DNA of 50,065 bases from Myxococcota bacterium (GTDB taxonomy: Bacteria; Myxococcota_A; UBA9160; UBA4427): positions 1 to 50,065 of the forward strand of contig JAPKBZ010000029.1 in NCBI GenBank assembly GCA_028823175.1, given 5' to 3'. The translations under genes and the position numbers were made by a program. Of the stretch, positions 1-7,934 are shown in pieces (positions within the stretch are counted from its first letter, which is position 1; every line of letters starts with the position of its first letter). The notes below the pieces were generated by a model. The model was given only the letters and a program-made list of their open reading frames with translations. It did not search any database and was not told where the DNA came from.

Positions 1-1420
1 CTCGGCCCTCCTCGGGCGCTCGGCCTTCCCGCTCCTCTCGGCCCTCTCGGCTGCCTCGCCCACCCCGGCGACGTCCCCGACGCCTGGATGCCCCGCGAGG
101 CTCCTGCTCGGTTTCCGGAGCGGCTTCGGCGGAGGAACTCTCGACTTTCTCCTCTCGCGGGGCTTCGCCCGCTTCTTCTTCGGTCTTCCGCCCGCGGCCG
201 CCCTGCCGGCGCCTCCGGGCCAGCCCCTCCCGCTTCGACCGTGCGGCCTCCTCGGCGCCAATAGGCTTCAGGCTCAGCCCCCGGTCGCGTCCGGCTTGAA
301 TCGCATAGAGTCCGTGAGCCAGGGCCAGGGTAGAGAGGACGTGCAGCGCTGCCTCCGAAAATTCCTTGCTCGCCAGCAAGAGTTCTGGAGTCTCGTAGCG
401 CACTGGCGGCACCGCCCCATCGAAAATCACGGGCATCGCCAAGCGTAGACTCTGAACGCCATCAAGAATATCGCCGAGGGCGGCCAGATCCAGCTTATTG
501 CGGCTGGCGCCCGCCACCGGCCGACCGTCCTCACGGAGGGCCACCAAGTCAATACGTTCGCGATCCGAGCCACCGAGAGGCCACGCCGACGCCCCTCTTA
601 GTTCGGCCAACTCGATCATGGCCGAGACCGTATCGACGCGCAGCGACGCTTCCCCACCGCGAACCTTCTTGTCATTCAACCGGCGGCGAACCTGGCCCTC
701 GAGATCATCAAAGGCCCCGGCAAGCCCCTCCGCGGACAGGCGGGTCCGCCGGCGAGGCGTGCCTAGAATGTGCAGGATGGCGCCCTCTTCCTCGGCCGCG
801 AGTTCGGCAACCCTCTGGGCGAGAATAACCAATTCGACGCTTCGTCCTACCGCCCGGATCGCACCTCCGTGCTTCGCCGCCAACCCCGCGAGGCAGTCGA
901 CGCCGTGAGCAAAAAGGGCACGTTCCCCCGGATCAACCAACTGCATAGCCACGCCATCGATCCGTACTGCGCTGGGCTCGAGATCCGCCTCGGCCTCCAC
1001 ATCCCTTGGGTTTGCCTGGAGTCCTGATGCTTCAAGGGTGCGCAAGCTGAAGGGAAGTTCCGCTCGAACCAGTCCGAGTCGGCGACGTGCAGAGATGGAC
1101 CACACCGGTGCAATCGCAAAGACCTCGCCCTTGAAGGACTCTTCAGCGGCCAATCTCGCCCCGGTCGCCAGCGCTGCAAAAAGGGCATTCCCGGCATGCG
1201 TCGGGGAAAAGGCCACAAGGACGGCATCGCCGGACTCTGTCGCTCCACGACCCACAACGGCCACTCTGTCGGAAATCGACTCGTGGCTGATGGCCTCAAG
1301 CTTGGAGACCCCGGCCAGCCCCTCTTCGGCAATTCGTGTCAGCCAGAGGCCCGCATCAATGGCCTCTCCGCTCTTCTTCGCGCCTTCGCCGCGACGCCTG
1401 CGAGTAAAACGTCTCATCAT
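1..1420 (-). CDS. Unrecognised protein with Arg/Gly/Glu-rich C-terminal tail (3' end outside window)
   Basis: An open frame of 473 codons reads leftwards from ATG 1420 (a second in-frame ATG follows at 1417) and leaves the window without a stop. A GGGAACGAG stretch just upstream is a fair ribosome site. The first ~370 residues look globular, starting with a basic patch (RRFTRRRRGEGAKK), with no membrane segment, signal peptide or motif I can assign. From about residue 400 the chain becomes low-complexity, rich in R, G and E with repeated RRRG/GGRGSR clusters. This resembles the RNA-binding tails of RNase E or DEAD-box helicases, but that is only a compositional likeness. It lies 117 bases downstream of another unrecognised gene on the same strand, so the two may be co-transcribed. 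I am confident it is coding; the function is unknown. Confidence 0.8.
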   Translation of the reverse strand, partial: MMRRFTRRRRGEGAKKSGEAIDAGLWLTRIAEEGLAGVSKLEAISHESISDRVAVVGRGATESGDAVLVAFSPTHAGNALFAALATGARLAAEESFKGEVFAIAPVWSISARRRLGLVRAELPFSLRTLEASGLQANPRDVEAEADLEPSAVRIDGVAMQLVDPGERALFAHGVDCLAGLAAKHGGAIRAVGRSVELVILAQRVAELAAEEEGAILHILGTPRRRTRLSAEGLAGAFDDLEGQVRRRLNDKKVRGGEASLRVDTVSAMIELAELRGASAWPLGGSDRERIDLVALREDGRPVAGASRNKLDLAALGDILDGVQSLRLAMPVIFDGAVPPVRYETPELLLASKEFSEAALHVLSTLALAHGLYAIQAGRDRGLSLKPIGAEEAARSKREGLARRRRQGGRGRKTEEEAGEAPREEKVESSSAEAAPETEQEPRGASRRRGRRRGGRGSREGREEREGRAPEEGR

Positions 1421-1537
1421 TTCTCGTTCCCTTCAATCCATTCGGTCAGCGGGAGAAAACGCCTCGACACCCGACACGTGCAAAGCACTGCGCCGGGCGG
1501 AGCACACGCGTTCCCTCCGCGGACCGTCTGTCCTTGA

Positions 1538-2719
1538 TTATTTGTCTTCTTCCCCGGCCAGAATCTCTGCCGAGGAAGTCTCTGCGACCCAATCGAGCCG
1601 CTGTTCCAAATCTTGCTTCAGCGCGCTTCGCACGCTTTCCATCAGTGCTACGAGGACACCCCCCGAATCGGGCTCACCCGCCCTCAATCGATCGGCAGCC
1701 TCGAGGCATGCTGCCCCCAGGCCTTCCCGGCTTTCCTTCCAAAATAGATATGCGGTTTCATCGAGACGCTCGGCGTTCGCATTAGCCGCCTCGGCCTCGG
1801 TATAGAGCGCCAAAACTTCCTGCTCTATACGAACTTCTAGAGCCGAGGAGTTTTTCTCGACCTCCGAGAATTCCTCTTGTAGGGAGTTCACCACCTGCTC
1901 GAGATTCGACGAATCCGGAGGCCAGGGCCCCAGCTTCCCTTGCTCAATTTCGTCACAGACGGCCGTTGCATCGCCTCCCTCAGCTTTCAACTCCGAGCGA
2001 ACCTTTTCGGCGGGCGTGACCCCTTCCCCTTGATCCAGCCCCAACTTTCCTCGCCACTCGTTAAACGCCTTGGGCAGCGGACTGCCAGCGACTTGTCCCG
2101 CAAGCCGGCGAGCAATAAGGGCACGAACACAGCCGGGCTCGGTCTCGACCACCGGAAAACGCGCACGCTGTTTCAGGTCGCGGACAAAATCCCCTACTTG
2201 CCGGCGACCGGCACGGTAGACCTGGAAGTCCACGATTCCCCGGGAGACATCGAGCAGCGCCTCGACCACCCGGGCACCGCCGCCGGGATTCGACTCCACC
2301 AGATAGACCAACCGGCCTCCTCGCGGATCGTAATGCGAGACGTAGGCAAGCGAGATCCCTTCATCGAGATCGGGCAGCCTTCCCACCCGTGGCTCGCTCA
2401 CGGCCCCCGCCTCGGCGGCAACGCCCCGGGAACGTGCGCGATGTACCAAACGCCGGAGCGCCTTGCGGCCGGCCTTGGTCATTTCTGCGTCGGGCATCGA
2501 AATCACCAGGGCGGCCCCGGCATCGTCTTCCAGCCAGGCGGAGGCCAACTCGAAGCCCGCATCGGACTCATGGGCGAAAAGCCAGCCGAGCACCCGCTCC
2601 TGCCCCGCTCGATCGAGCAAGTTGAGAAGCTGAAAGGGGTCACCGTTCGCGGGCCGGATCTGATCCGCCACATCGCTCAGGGCTTCAGCCGCGCCTTCGA
2701 GGCTCTCGGCGAGACTCAT
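1538..2719 (-). CDS. Unrecognised cytoplasmic protein, 393 aa
   Basis: The frame has consistent coding character over 393 codons from ATG 2719. No signal peptide or membrane segment is visible. The N-terminal third includes a basic stretch KAGRKALRRLVHRARSRG near residues 80-100, followed by a mixed alpha/beta-looking middle region (about 110-230). The C-terminal third (about 270-380) is acidic, helical and probably coiled-coil, with a run of Glu/Gln-rich heptad-like sequence. I do not recognise the family. A short frame ending in ATGA overlaps its start, but no substantial gene precedes it. The upstream dGTPase gene is separated from it by 226 bases containing a hairpin, so this gene probably has its own promoter. 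It likely forms a unit with the partial gene downstream. Confidence 0.8.
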   Translation of the reverse strand: MSLAESLEGAAEALSDVADQIRPANGDPFQLLNLLDRAGQERVLGWLFAHESDAGFELASAWLEDDAGAALVISMPDAEMTKAGRKALRRLVHRARSRGVAAEAGAVSEPRVGRLPDLDEGISLAYVSHYDPRGGRLVYLVESNPGGGARVVEALLDVSRGIVDFQVYRAGRRQVGDFVRDLKQRARFPVVETEPGCVRALIARRLAGQVAGSPLPKAFNEWRGKLGLDQGEGVTPAEKVRSELKAEGGDATAVCDEIEQGKLGPWPPDSSNLEQVVNSLQEEFSEVEKNSSALEVRIEQEVLALYTEAEAANANAERLDETAYLFWKESREGLGAACLEAADRLRAGEPDSGGVLVALMESVRSALKQDLEQRLDWVAETSSAEILAGEEDK

Positions 2720-2843
2720 GCCTGGTCGTCCATGATTACCTGCTCCATGCCCTCAGCCGAGGCCTAAGCCTGGCGGCGCTGGGCGCCCTGATCTCTTCGA
2801 ACTCGGGGGCCGACCCAACGGCCATCCCCCGACTAAAATGAAC

Positions 2844-2876
2844 GCCGCGGCTCCGCCCAAGGGGGGGGGACCGCGG
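2844..2876 (-). terminator. GC-rich hairpin after dgt, possible terminator
   Basis: CCGCGG arms at 2845-2850 and 2871-2876 enclose a CTCCGCCC / nine-G segment that can extend the stem. Read on the minus strand, the hairpin follows the dgt stop by about 70 bases and is followed by a short T-containing stretch (TTCATTTTAG). The U-tract is poor, so intrinsic termination is plausible but not secure. Confidence 0.35.
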
Positions 2877-2945
2877 CTCGGCGGACTTTAGGGAAGAAGC
2901 GGAGCCGAGGCCCGCAATCCCTGGAAACTTCGACGGAAATCGTCA

Positions 2946-4133
2946 TCAGAGCCCTTCCTGGGCCCCGGAACCGAGATTTTTTCCGTGCTCGGCGAGGGCA
3001 AACCGGTCGGTCATCCCGGCCACGTAGTCCGCCACGGCCCGGGGCGCGCCCTCGCCTCCGAAACGCGCCCGAACCCCGTCGGGAAGTCGCGCGGGTTCCT
3101 CGCTGAATATCCGAAACAGATCCGCGACAACAGCTTCAGCTCGACGGGTCCGACTCAAGACCTCGGCATGATTGTAGAAGTGGTCGAAGAGAAAGCTCTT
3201 CAATTCTCGCCGGGCGCCATCGACCTCCTCCGAGAGACCGATCGCACGAGTGGAGCTCTCCCGAGCGGCCGTCGGGGAATCGAGACCATCGGCCTCGATC
3301 CGGCGGCGACTGGCGTCCACGAGATCCGTCACCAGCTCATCGATCATGCCGCTCACGATCCGCGAACGCCGGACGGGAGCCGGCGCCGAAGCATGCCTCT
3401 GCTCCACATCCCGCACGATAGCTCCGAGCAACGAGAGATCTCGAATCATGTCGAAGTCAAGGATGCCCGCCCGCAACCCGTCGTCGAGATCGTGGTTCAG
3501 GTACGCTATTTCGTCCGCCGCATCCGCGACCTGGGCCTCCAGACTCCGCTGGGCGAGCAACTCGGGAAGCTGCACCGGGTGTTCCCAATGGCAGCCGTGC
3601 TTCAGGATCCCCTCGCGGGTTTCGTCACTGAGATTGAGCCCGGGATACTCGGCGTACCGCTGCTCCAGCAGATCGACGACGCGCAGACATTGCCGATTAT
3701 GGTCGAACCCTCCATCCGAAGAGAGCATCTCGGCCAGAACGCGTTCACCCGCGTGCCCAAAGGGCGTGTGCCCAAGGTCGTGCGCCAGAGCGATGGCCTC
3801 GGCGAGATCCTCGTTGAGTCCCAGAACCCGGGCGATTGTTCGCGTAATCTGAGCCCCTTCGAGGGTATGGGTCAAACGATTCCTGTAGTGATCCCCTTCG
3901 TGATGAACGAAGACCTGGGTCTTGTACTGCAAGCGACGAAAGGCCCTGGAATGGACGATGCGGTCGCGGTCGCGCTGAAAGGCCGTCCGAAACGGGGGCT
4001 CGGGCTCGGCATGCAGGCGACCCCGAGAATCGATCGCCCGGGTGGCCGCCGGCGCGAGGGAACGCACCTCGTCCTGCTCGCGGCTCAACCGGTCGCGATA
4101 CTCCGAAGTGGGACGCTCACTCGGACGTGTCAT
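2946..4133 (-). CDS. dgt: Deoxyguanosinetriphosphate triphosphohydrolase-like protein (HD family)
   Basis: This 395-residue protein matches the dGTPase family that hydrolyses dNTPs to deoxynucleosides and triphosphate, tuning nucleotide pools. The metal-binding HD signature is intact: His89 in RLTHTLE, His118-Asp119 in AHDLGHTPFGHAGE, and a later conserved acidic segment DAADEIAYLNHDLDDG. An N-terminal RDRDRIVHSRAFRRLQYKTQ block is typical of the type-2 dgt subgroup. The start was set at ATG 4133 because GGAGGG lies five bases before it; a longer frame from 4160 would bury that site. The start lies inside the end of the upstream small membrane-protein gene (stop at 4117), indicating translational coupling. 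Confidence 0.93.
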   Translation of the reverse strand: MTRPSERPTSEYRDRLSREQDEVRSLAPAATRAIDSRGRLHAEPEPPFRTAFQRDRDRIVHSRAFRRLQYKTQVFVHHEGDHYRNRLTHTLEGAQITRTIARVLGLNEDLAEAIALAHDLGHTPFGHAGERVLAEMLSSDGGFDHNRQCLRVVDLLEQRYAEYPGLNLSDETREGILKHGCHWEHPVQLPELLAQRSLEAQVADAADEIAYLNHDLDDGLRAGILDFDMIRDLSLLGAIVRDVEQRHASAPAPVRRSRIVSGMIDELVTDLVDASRRRIEADGLDSPTAARESSTRAIGLSEEVDGARRELKSFLFDHFYNHAEVLSRTRRAEAVVADLFRIFSEEPARLPDGVRARFGGEGAPRAVADYVAGMTDRFALAEHGKNLGSGAQEGL

Positions 4134-4512
4134 TGAGTCCCTCCGTTTTACCCTCCGCATCGCGCAGGATATCTCGCATGGCTTTCCTCGACTCTTCTCG
4201 AATCTGCTCGGGAGCCGGCTTGCTCGGATCGTCCGATGGGGGGCGGGAGAAGGCCGGAGGCTCGTCGTTCACCGCCAACAGCGAGGAGAGAGCCCAAAAT
4301 CCGAAGACCGCGGCCACAGCGAGCAAAAGCCAGAAGCGCCATCCCACCATCACCGCAATCCTCCGCTCGGTCGACGACGAAACCGGCTCCTCTCGGATCC
4401 CGGGCGCCCCAGCGAGGGGGCATTGGGAGGCCAATCCAAACGCACTCTCGCCGGAAGTGCTGTCCATTCCCAGGCTTCCCCTCGCCGAGACGTAACCCGG
4501 TCGGGAAGCCAT
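4117..4512 (-). CDS. Small single-span membrane protein of unknown function
   Basis: A short frame upstream of dgt overlaps its start by 17 bases. The N-terminal part is low-complexity. One clear hydrophobic segment (WRFWLLLAVAAVFGFWALS) is followed by a Pro-rich linker and a charged C-terminal helix (EQIREESRKAMRDILRDAEG). The start is uncertain: ATG 4512, ATG 4467 (GGGA immediately before) and ATG 4350 (AGGA eleven bases before, directly ahead of the membrane segment) are all in frame. The shortest version would give a 77-residue N-anchored protein. Overlap with dgt supports a real gene, but no family is recognised. Confidence 0.5.
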   Translation of the reverse strand: MASRPGYVSARGSLGMDSTSGESAFGLASQCPLAGAPGIREEPVSSSTERRIAVMVGWRFWLLLAVAAVFGFWALSSLLAVNDEPPAFSRPPSDDPSKPAPEQIREESRKAMRDILRDAEGKTEGLNDTSE

Positions 4513-4628
4513 TGGCACACTAGGCGCGCCCCTTCTGGCTGTCAACGACGGGGGCCTCAACCCCCTCGGCTACGCAGAGGTCTCCAGATTTCCAGGAGGA
4601 TTTTAGGAGTCGCGCTAGGTTCCCCGAC

Positions 4629-5777
4629 ATGGCCACACTCGACGAGTCCCAGAGTTCCCTTCGAAGCCTTCCCAGCCCCCGGCGCCTGCTGGGGCCGGGG
4701 CCCTCCAACGTTCATCCCGACGTTCTCCAAGCGATGGCCCACCCACTGGTCGGCCATCTCGACCCCGCATTTCTCGAAATCCTGGAAGGAGTCCAGGCCG
4801 CGCTCCGAGCAATTTTCGGCAGCGAAAACCGCTTCACCCTGCCGCTCTCCGCCACCGGGAGCGCGGGCATGGAGACGTGCCTCGCCAACCTCCTCGAAAA
4901 AGGGGACCGAATCGTGGTCGGGGTCAACGGAGTCTTCGGCGGCCGCATGGTCGATGTCGCCACCCGTGCCGGCGCTGAGGTCACTCGCGTGGATGCCGAT
5001 TGGGGGCTGCCCTTGGACGAGCAGGCGATGGCGCATGCCATTCAGTCGGTCAGCCCCAAGGTCGTCGCCTTCGTGCACGCCGAGACCTCGACAGGCGTTT
5101 GCCAGGCGCCCGGGCCCATCGCAAAAATAGCTCGCGAGGCCGGGGCGCTGGTCGTCCTCGACTGCGTCACCTCCCTCGCCGGCATTCCCGTCGAGCTCGA
5201 CCGCTGGGGGATCGACGCGGCCTACAGCGGGACCCAGAAATGTCTCTCCTGCGCCCCTGGCCTCTCACCCGTGAGCTTCTCGGATCGCGCCCTCGAGTGC
5301 GTCGCCGCCCGCTCTACACCGGTCCAGAGTTGGTTCATGGACGTCGGATTGCTCGATGGCTATTACGGCGGCGACCGAATCTACCACCATACGGCCCCCA
5401 TTTCCGCCGTCTTTGGTCTGGCCGAAGGGCTAGCTCGGGTCCTGGACGAGGGCATGAAAAACCGAGAGATCCGGCATCGGGACGCCGCCGCCTACCTGGT
5501 GGAGAGCCTGGAGCCCTTGGGTTTCGAGCCTCTAGTGGCCGAGGAAGATCGTCTCCCGATGCTGACCACCCTAAAGTTGCCTCCCAGCATCGACCAACGC
5601 GGCGAGGCGCGGGTCCGCAGGGATCTCCTCGACGCGCACGGGATCGAAATCGGAGCCGGACTGGGAGCCCTGGCCGGCAACGTCTGGCGGGTCGGACTCA
5701 TGGGCGAGAACGCCCGCCGCGAGTCGGTGGATGCCCTGCGAAGCGCCCTCGAAAGCGAACTCGCGCGTAAGGACTAG
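4629..5777 (+). CDS. Class-V PLP aminotransferase (alanine-glyoxylate / serine-pyruvate type)
   Basis: The 382-residue protein belongs to fold-type I aminotransferases of the AGXT/SgaA group, which transfer amino groups from alanine or serine to glyoxylate or pyruvate. N-terminal LLGPGPSNVHP is the group's typical phosphate/substrate motif. SATGSAGME (~74-82) fits the cofactor-binding loop, VVLDCVTSLAG (175-185) holds the cofactor-contacting Asp178, and SGTQKCL contains the probable Schiff-base Lys204. A C-terminal GLGALAGNVWRVGLMG segment is also characteristic. Length is normal. The ribosome site is weak (AGGAG about 14 bases before the start), and no better in-frame start exists upstream. 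The gene stands alone, divergent from the dgt unit and convergent with miaE. Substrate cannot be decided from sequence. Confidence 0.88.
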   Translation: MATLDESQSSLRSLPSPRRLLGPGPSNVHPDVLQAMAHPLVGHLDPAFLEILEGVQAALRAIFGSENRFTLPLSATGSAGMETCLANLLEKGDRIVVGVNGVFGGRMVDVATRAGAEVTRVDADWGLPLDEQAMAHAIQSVSPKVVAFVHAETSTGVCQAPGPIAKIAREAGALVVLDCVTSLAGIPVELDRWGIDAAYSGTQKCLSCAPGLSPVSFSDRALECVAARSTPVQSWFMDVGLLDGYYGGDRIYHHTAPISAVFGLAEGLARVLDEGMKNREIRHRDAAAYLVESLEPLGFEPLVAEEDRLPMLTTLKLPPSIDQRGEARVRRDLLDAHGIEIGAGLGALAGNVWRVGLMGENARRESVDALRSALESELARKD

Positions 5778-5789
5778 GGCCCTGCCCCC

Positions 5790-6377
5790 TCAAGAGTGAA
5801 AGCGCACCGGCGCCGCGGGGTCACCGAAGAACGTGGCCTCCCGGGCAGCCAGTTCTTCGAGGCGCGGCGCGACCCCATCGGGGCCCGCGAGCTGCCCCGC
5901 GAGTTCCACGTAGAGCCGGTGATGACGTGCCTCGGCGGCCAGGAGTCCAGAGTAGAACTCTGAGAGCGCAGGCTCCGCGATGGCCTCCGCCAGGAGTTTC
6001 ATGCGTTCGCAGCTGCGCGCCTCGATGAGGCCCGCGACGAGCAACTGATCGATTGCCCTCCGGGGCTCTTCCCGGCGCACCTCCGCCTGGAGACGGGCCC
6101 CATAGAGGGCGGGCGAGAGGCTCCGATAGTCGATTTTTCGCGCCTCGAGAAGCCCGAGCACCCGCTCAAAATGCAGCAACTCTTCCCGGGCGAGTTCGGC
6201 GATGGGCCGCTGCAGGAACCCGTGCTGGGGGTACTGGAAGAGGAGCCTGAGAGCTGCCCCCGCGGCCTTCTTTTCGCAGTGGGCATGGTCAAGCAAGACG
6301 AGTTCCAGATTCGCCGTGGCGGCCTCGACCCAGGCCGGCTCCGTTGCGCGAGCGAGTTTCAGCACCGGGGACGGCAC
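5790..6377 (-). CDS. miaE: tRNA-(ms2io6A37) hydroxylase-like diiron protein
   Basis: This 195-residue ferritin-like protein matches MiaE, the non-haem diiron monooxygenase that hydroxylates the isopentenyl group of ms2i6A37 in tRNAs reading UNN codons. Metal-ligand patterns are visible: Glu35 in HAHCEKKAA, Glu66-xx-His69 in AREELLHFERV, Glu119 in GLIEARSCER, and Glu149-xx-His152 in AAEARHHRLY. Length fits the short form found outside enterobacteria. Translation starts with GTG at 6377. It ends 12 bases from the convergent aminotransferase stop. The MiaA and MiaB enzymes that supply its substrate are not in this window. Confidence 0.88.
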   Translation of the reverse strand: MPSPVLKLARATEPAWVEAATANLELVLLDHAHCEKKAAGAALRLLFQYPQHGFLQRPIAELAREELLHFERVLGLLEARKIDYRSLSPALYGARLQAEVRREEPRRAIDQLLVAGLIEARSCERMKLLAEAIAEPALSEFYSGLLAAEARHHRLYVELAGQLAGPDGVAPRLEELAAREATFFGDPAAPVRFHS

Positions 6378-6497
6378 GCCCGATCACGCCCGGCGGTCGA
6401 CCGGGCCCCCCTGCTCTTCCCCAACGCGGGGGACCGGTAGCGGGTTTTCGGATCCATCGAGAGGGATCTCCCCGAGACGCGAACAGGATGAGAGGGA

Positions 6498-6572
6498 TGG
6501 TATCCCCAACGGGACTCGAACCCGTGTCGCCGGCTTGAAAGGCCGGTGTCCTAACCACTAGACGATGGGGAC
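6498..6572 (-). tRNA. tRNA-Glu (anticodon UUC)
   Basis: A full cloverleaf reads on the minus strand. The acceptor stem GTCCCCA pairs with TGGGGAT (closing pair G-U), then discriminator A and an encoded CCA at 6500-6498. The D arm contains TAGTGGTTAGGA. The anticodon stem is CCGGC/GCCGG around CTTTCAA with anticodon TTC. The T arm is CGGGTTCGAATCCCG. Features match bacterial tRNA-Glu. Confidence 0.95.
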
Positions 6573-6785
6573 GCATCCTACGTGCGGGCGGGATTCTAAC
6601 CGGCCCCGGCTAGACCGCAACGATCCGAAATACAGGGTGAAATGAAGAGCCCAGGCCCGGGAGCAGAGGCGCTTTTCCCGCGCCCAGTCCGGACCCACCC
6701 ATTCGTCACTTGGAGAGCCCGGAGTTCCCCCAAAAACATCAATGAATTCGCCGAGCCTCTCCCACAGAATCGCTAGAGTCGGGCC

Positions 6786-7715
6786 ATGGTCGAAAAACAA
6801 ATCCAGATCGAGCGCGCCCAGAACCTCTGGGCGAGCTTCGCTCGAAATGTCGAACTGATTGCCCGGGCGAGCCAGCTCACCGCGGCCCCCCAATTTGACT
6901 TCGATCGCATTGGGGGACTCCCCGTCGCGAAGGACGAGATCCTCACCTACGCATGTGCGGCGACCAACCCCGAGGTCTACTCGAATTGGGGAACCTTTCC
7001 CCCGTCGGGCCTGCTCCTGATCGGGCTTCCCAGCACGGGCAAGAGCCTTCTCGCCCAGGCCCTGGCGACGCAGACGTCGACGTCATTTTTGAGAGTCGAT
7101 GTCCCTCGACTCGCCCTGGACGTACTCCACTCGGGCGGAAAGGTGGGCGAAATCGTCCAGCAATGGTCCCAGACCCTGGAGGAGATGCCGCGACTGACCG
7201 TCTTCTTCGACGAACTCGAGTTCTCCCAGGCCCACGATCTCGGTGGACCGAGAACGGACCTGCCCGTGGGCCCCATCATGGATTTCCTTCTCGAGTTGAT
7301 CGACCGGACCATCGCCTCCGAAGGGCACCTGGTCGTGGGCTCCACGGGTTTCCCGGATACGCTTCGTCATGCCTTCGCGCGGCCGGGCAGGCTCGAACGC
7401 ATCGTTGAAGTCACGCCCACCTACCCCGATGACATCATCGCCGCGTTGACGATCCATGCCGCCGACGCCGAAGCCCGCGCCGGCCACCCGCTCTTCGAAA
7501 AAGTCGACTGGGAACGGGTCGTGGGCCAGGCCAAGGAGGGCAGCGCCGGGGATTGGGTACGACTCCTACACGGGGTCCTCCGGCACAAGGCTCGCCTGGA
7601 GGCGTCGGGGGATCCCCCCGTCCCGATCACGACCGCAGATCTCGATGGCGAGGTCGGACGCTTCAGCCAGGCCCTACGCCGTATCCGAATCACCGGTGGG
7701 GGGAATTACGTATAG
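6786..7715 (+). CDS. Stand-alone single-domain AAA+ ATPase
   Basis: The 309-residue protein has one AAA module of the classic FtsH/Cdc48-like type: Walker A GLPSTGKS at 80-87, Walker B LTVFFDELE at about 138-145, a sensor-1 region VVGSTG near 183-188, and a RPGRLERIVEV arginine-finger segment with Arg199 and Arg202. A GG motif (RIGGLPVAKDEI, ~41-52) precedes the Walker A as in classic AAA proteins. There is no protease, membrane anchor or second ring. The ~70-residue N-terminal part could bind a substrate or adaptor. No partner gene overlaps it; the signalling operon starts 219 bases downstream in the same direction. Substrate unknown. Confidence 0.88.
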   Translation: MVEKQIQIERAQNLWASFARNVELIARASQLTAAPQFDFDRIGGLPVAKDEILTYACAATNPEVYSNWGTFPPSGLLLIGLPSTGKSLLAQALATQTSTSFLRVDVPRLALDVLHSGGKVGEIVQQWSQTLEEMPRLTVFFDELEFSQAHDLGGPRTDLPVGPIMDFLLELIDRTIASEGHLVVGSTGFPDTLRHAFARPGRLERIVEVTPTYPDDIIAALTIHAADAEARAGHPLFEKVDWERVVGQAKEGSAGDWVRLLHGVLRHKARLEASGDPPVPITTADLDGEVGRFSQALRRIRITGGGNYV

Positions 7716-7755
7716 GGCCGGGGGCGCATTTCCCGCGCAAGCCCTCGGCAATTTG

Positions 7756-7775
7756 GGGCCCGTTCGAGAGGGCCC
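7756..7775 (+). other. GGGCCC hairpin between the AAA+ gene and the signalling operon
   Basis: Two GGGCCC arms separated by eight bases can form a stable six-pair stem 40 bases after the AAA+ stop. A T5 run occurs only ~20 bases later (7796-7801), too far for a classic intrinsic terminator. It may still separate the two transcription units. Confidence 0.35.
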
Positions 7776-7894
7776 TGAGCATCACCCAAGACCCCTTTTT
7801 GTGGCCATTTCCGCCGACTTTGAGCTCTCGGCCCGCTTAAGTCAAATCGAGCCTAACGCCGAGCGTGCCTTTGGCCGATACTCAGGAGTAGGGA

Positions 7895-7920
7895 GACGTA
7901 CGTCGCGGGGACGTGCGTCC
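7895..7920 (+). promoter_or_regulatory. Two ACGTnCGT palindromic half-sites ahead of the HD-GYP regulator
   Basis: GACGTACGTC (7895-7904, perfect palindrome) and GGACGTGCGTCC (7909-7920, palindromic except the central pair) lie 14-39 bases before the start codon, immediately upstream of the AGGAG ribosome site. The cores ACGTACGT and ACGTGCGT repeat at a 15-base interval. They could be an operator or an mRNA structure near the ribosome site; no known regulator site is recognised. Confidence 0.35.
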
Positions 7921-7934
7921 ACCAGGAGAGCGAA

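Noticed and set aside
2861..2869. Nine-G homopolymer as a phase-variation tract
   Set aside because: It lies in a non-coding gap in a likely terminator hairpin, not in a reading frame or a clear promoter spacer.
2985..4136. Long plus-strand open frame opposite dgt
   Set aside because: It is the antisense shadow of a clearly conserved HD hydrolase gene; its translation has no motif.
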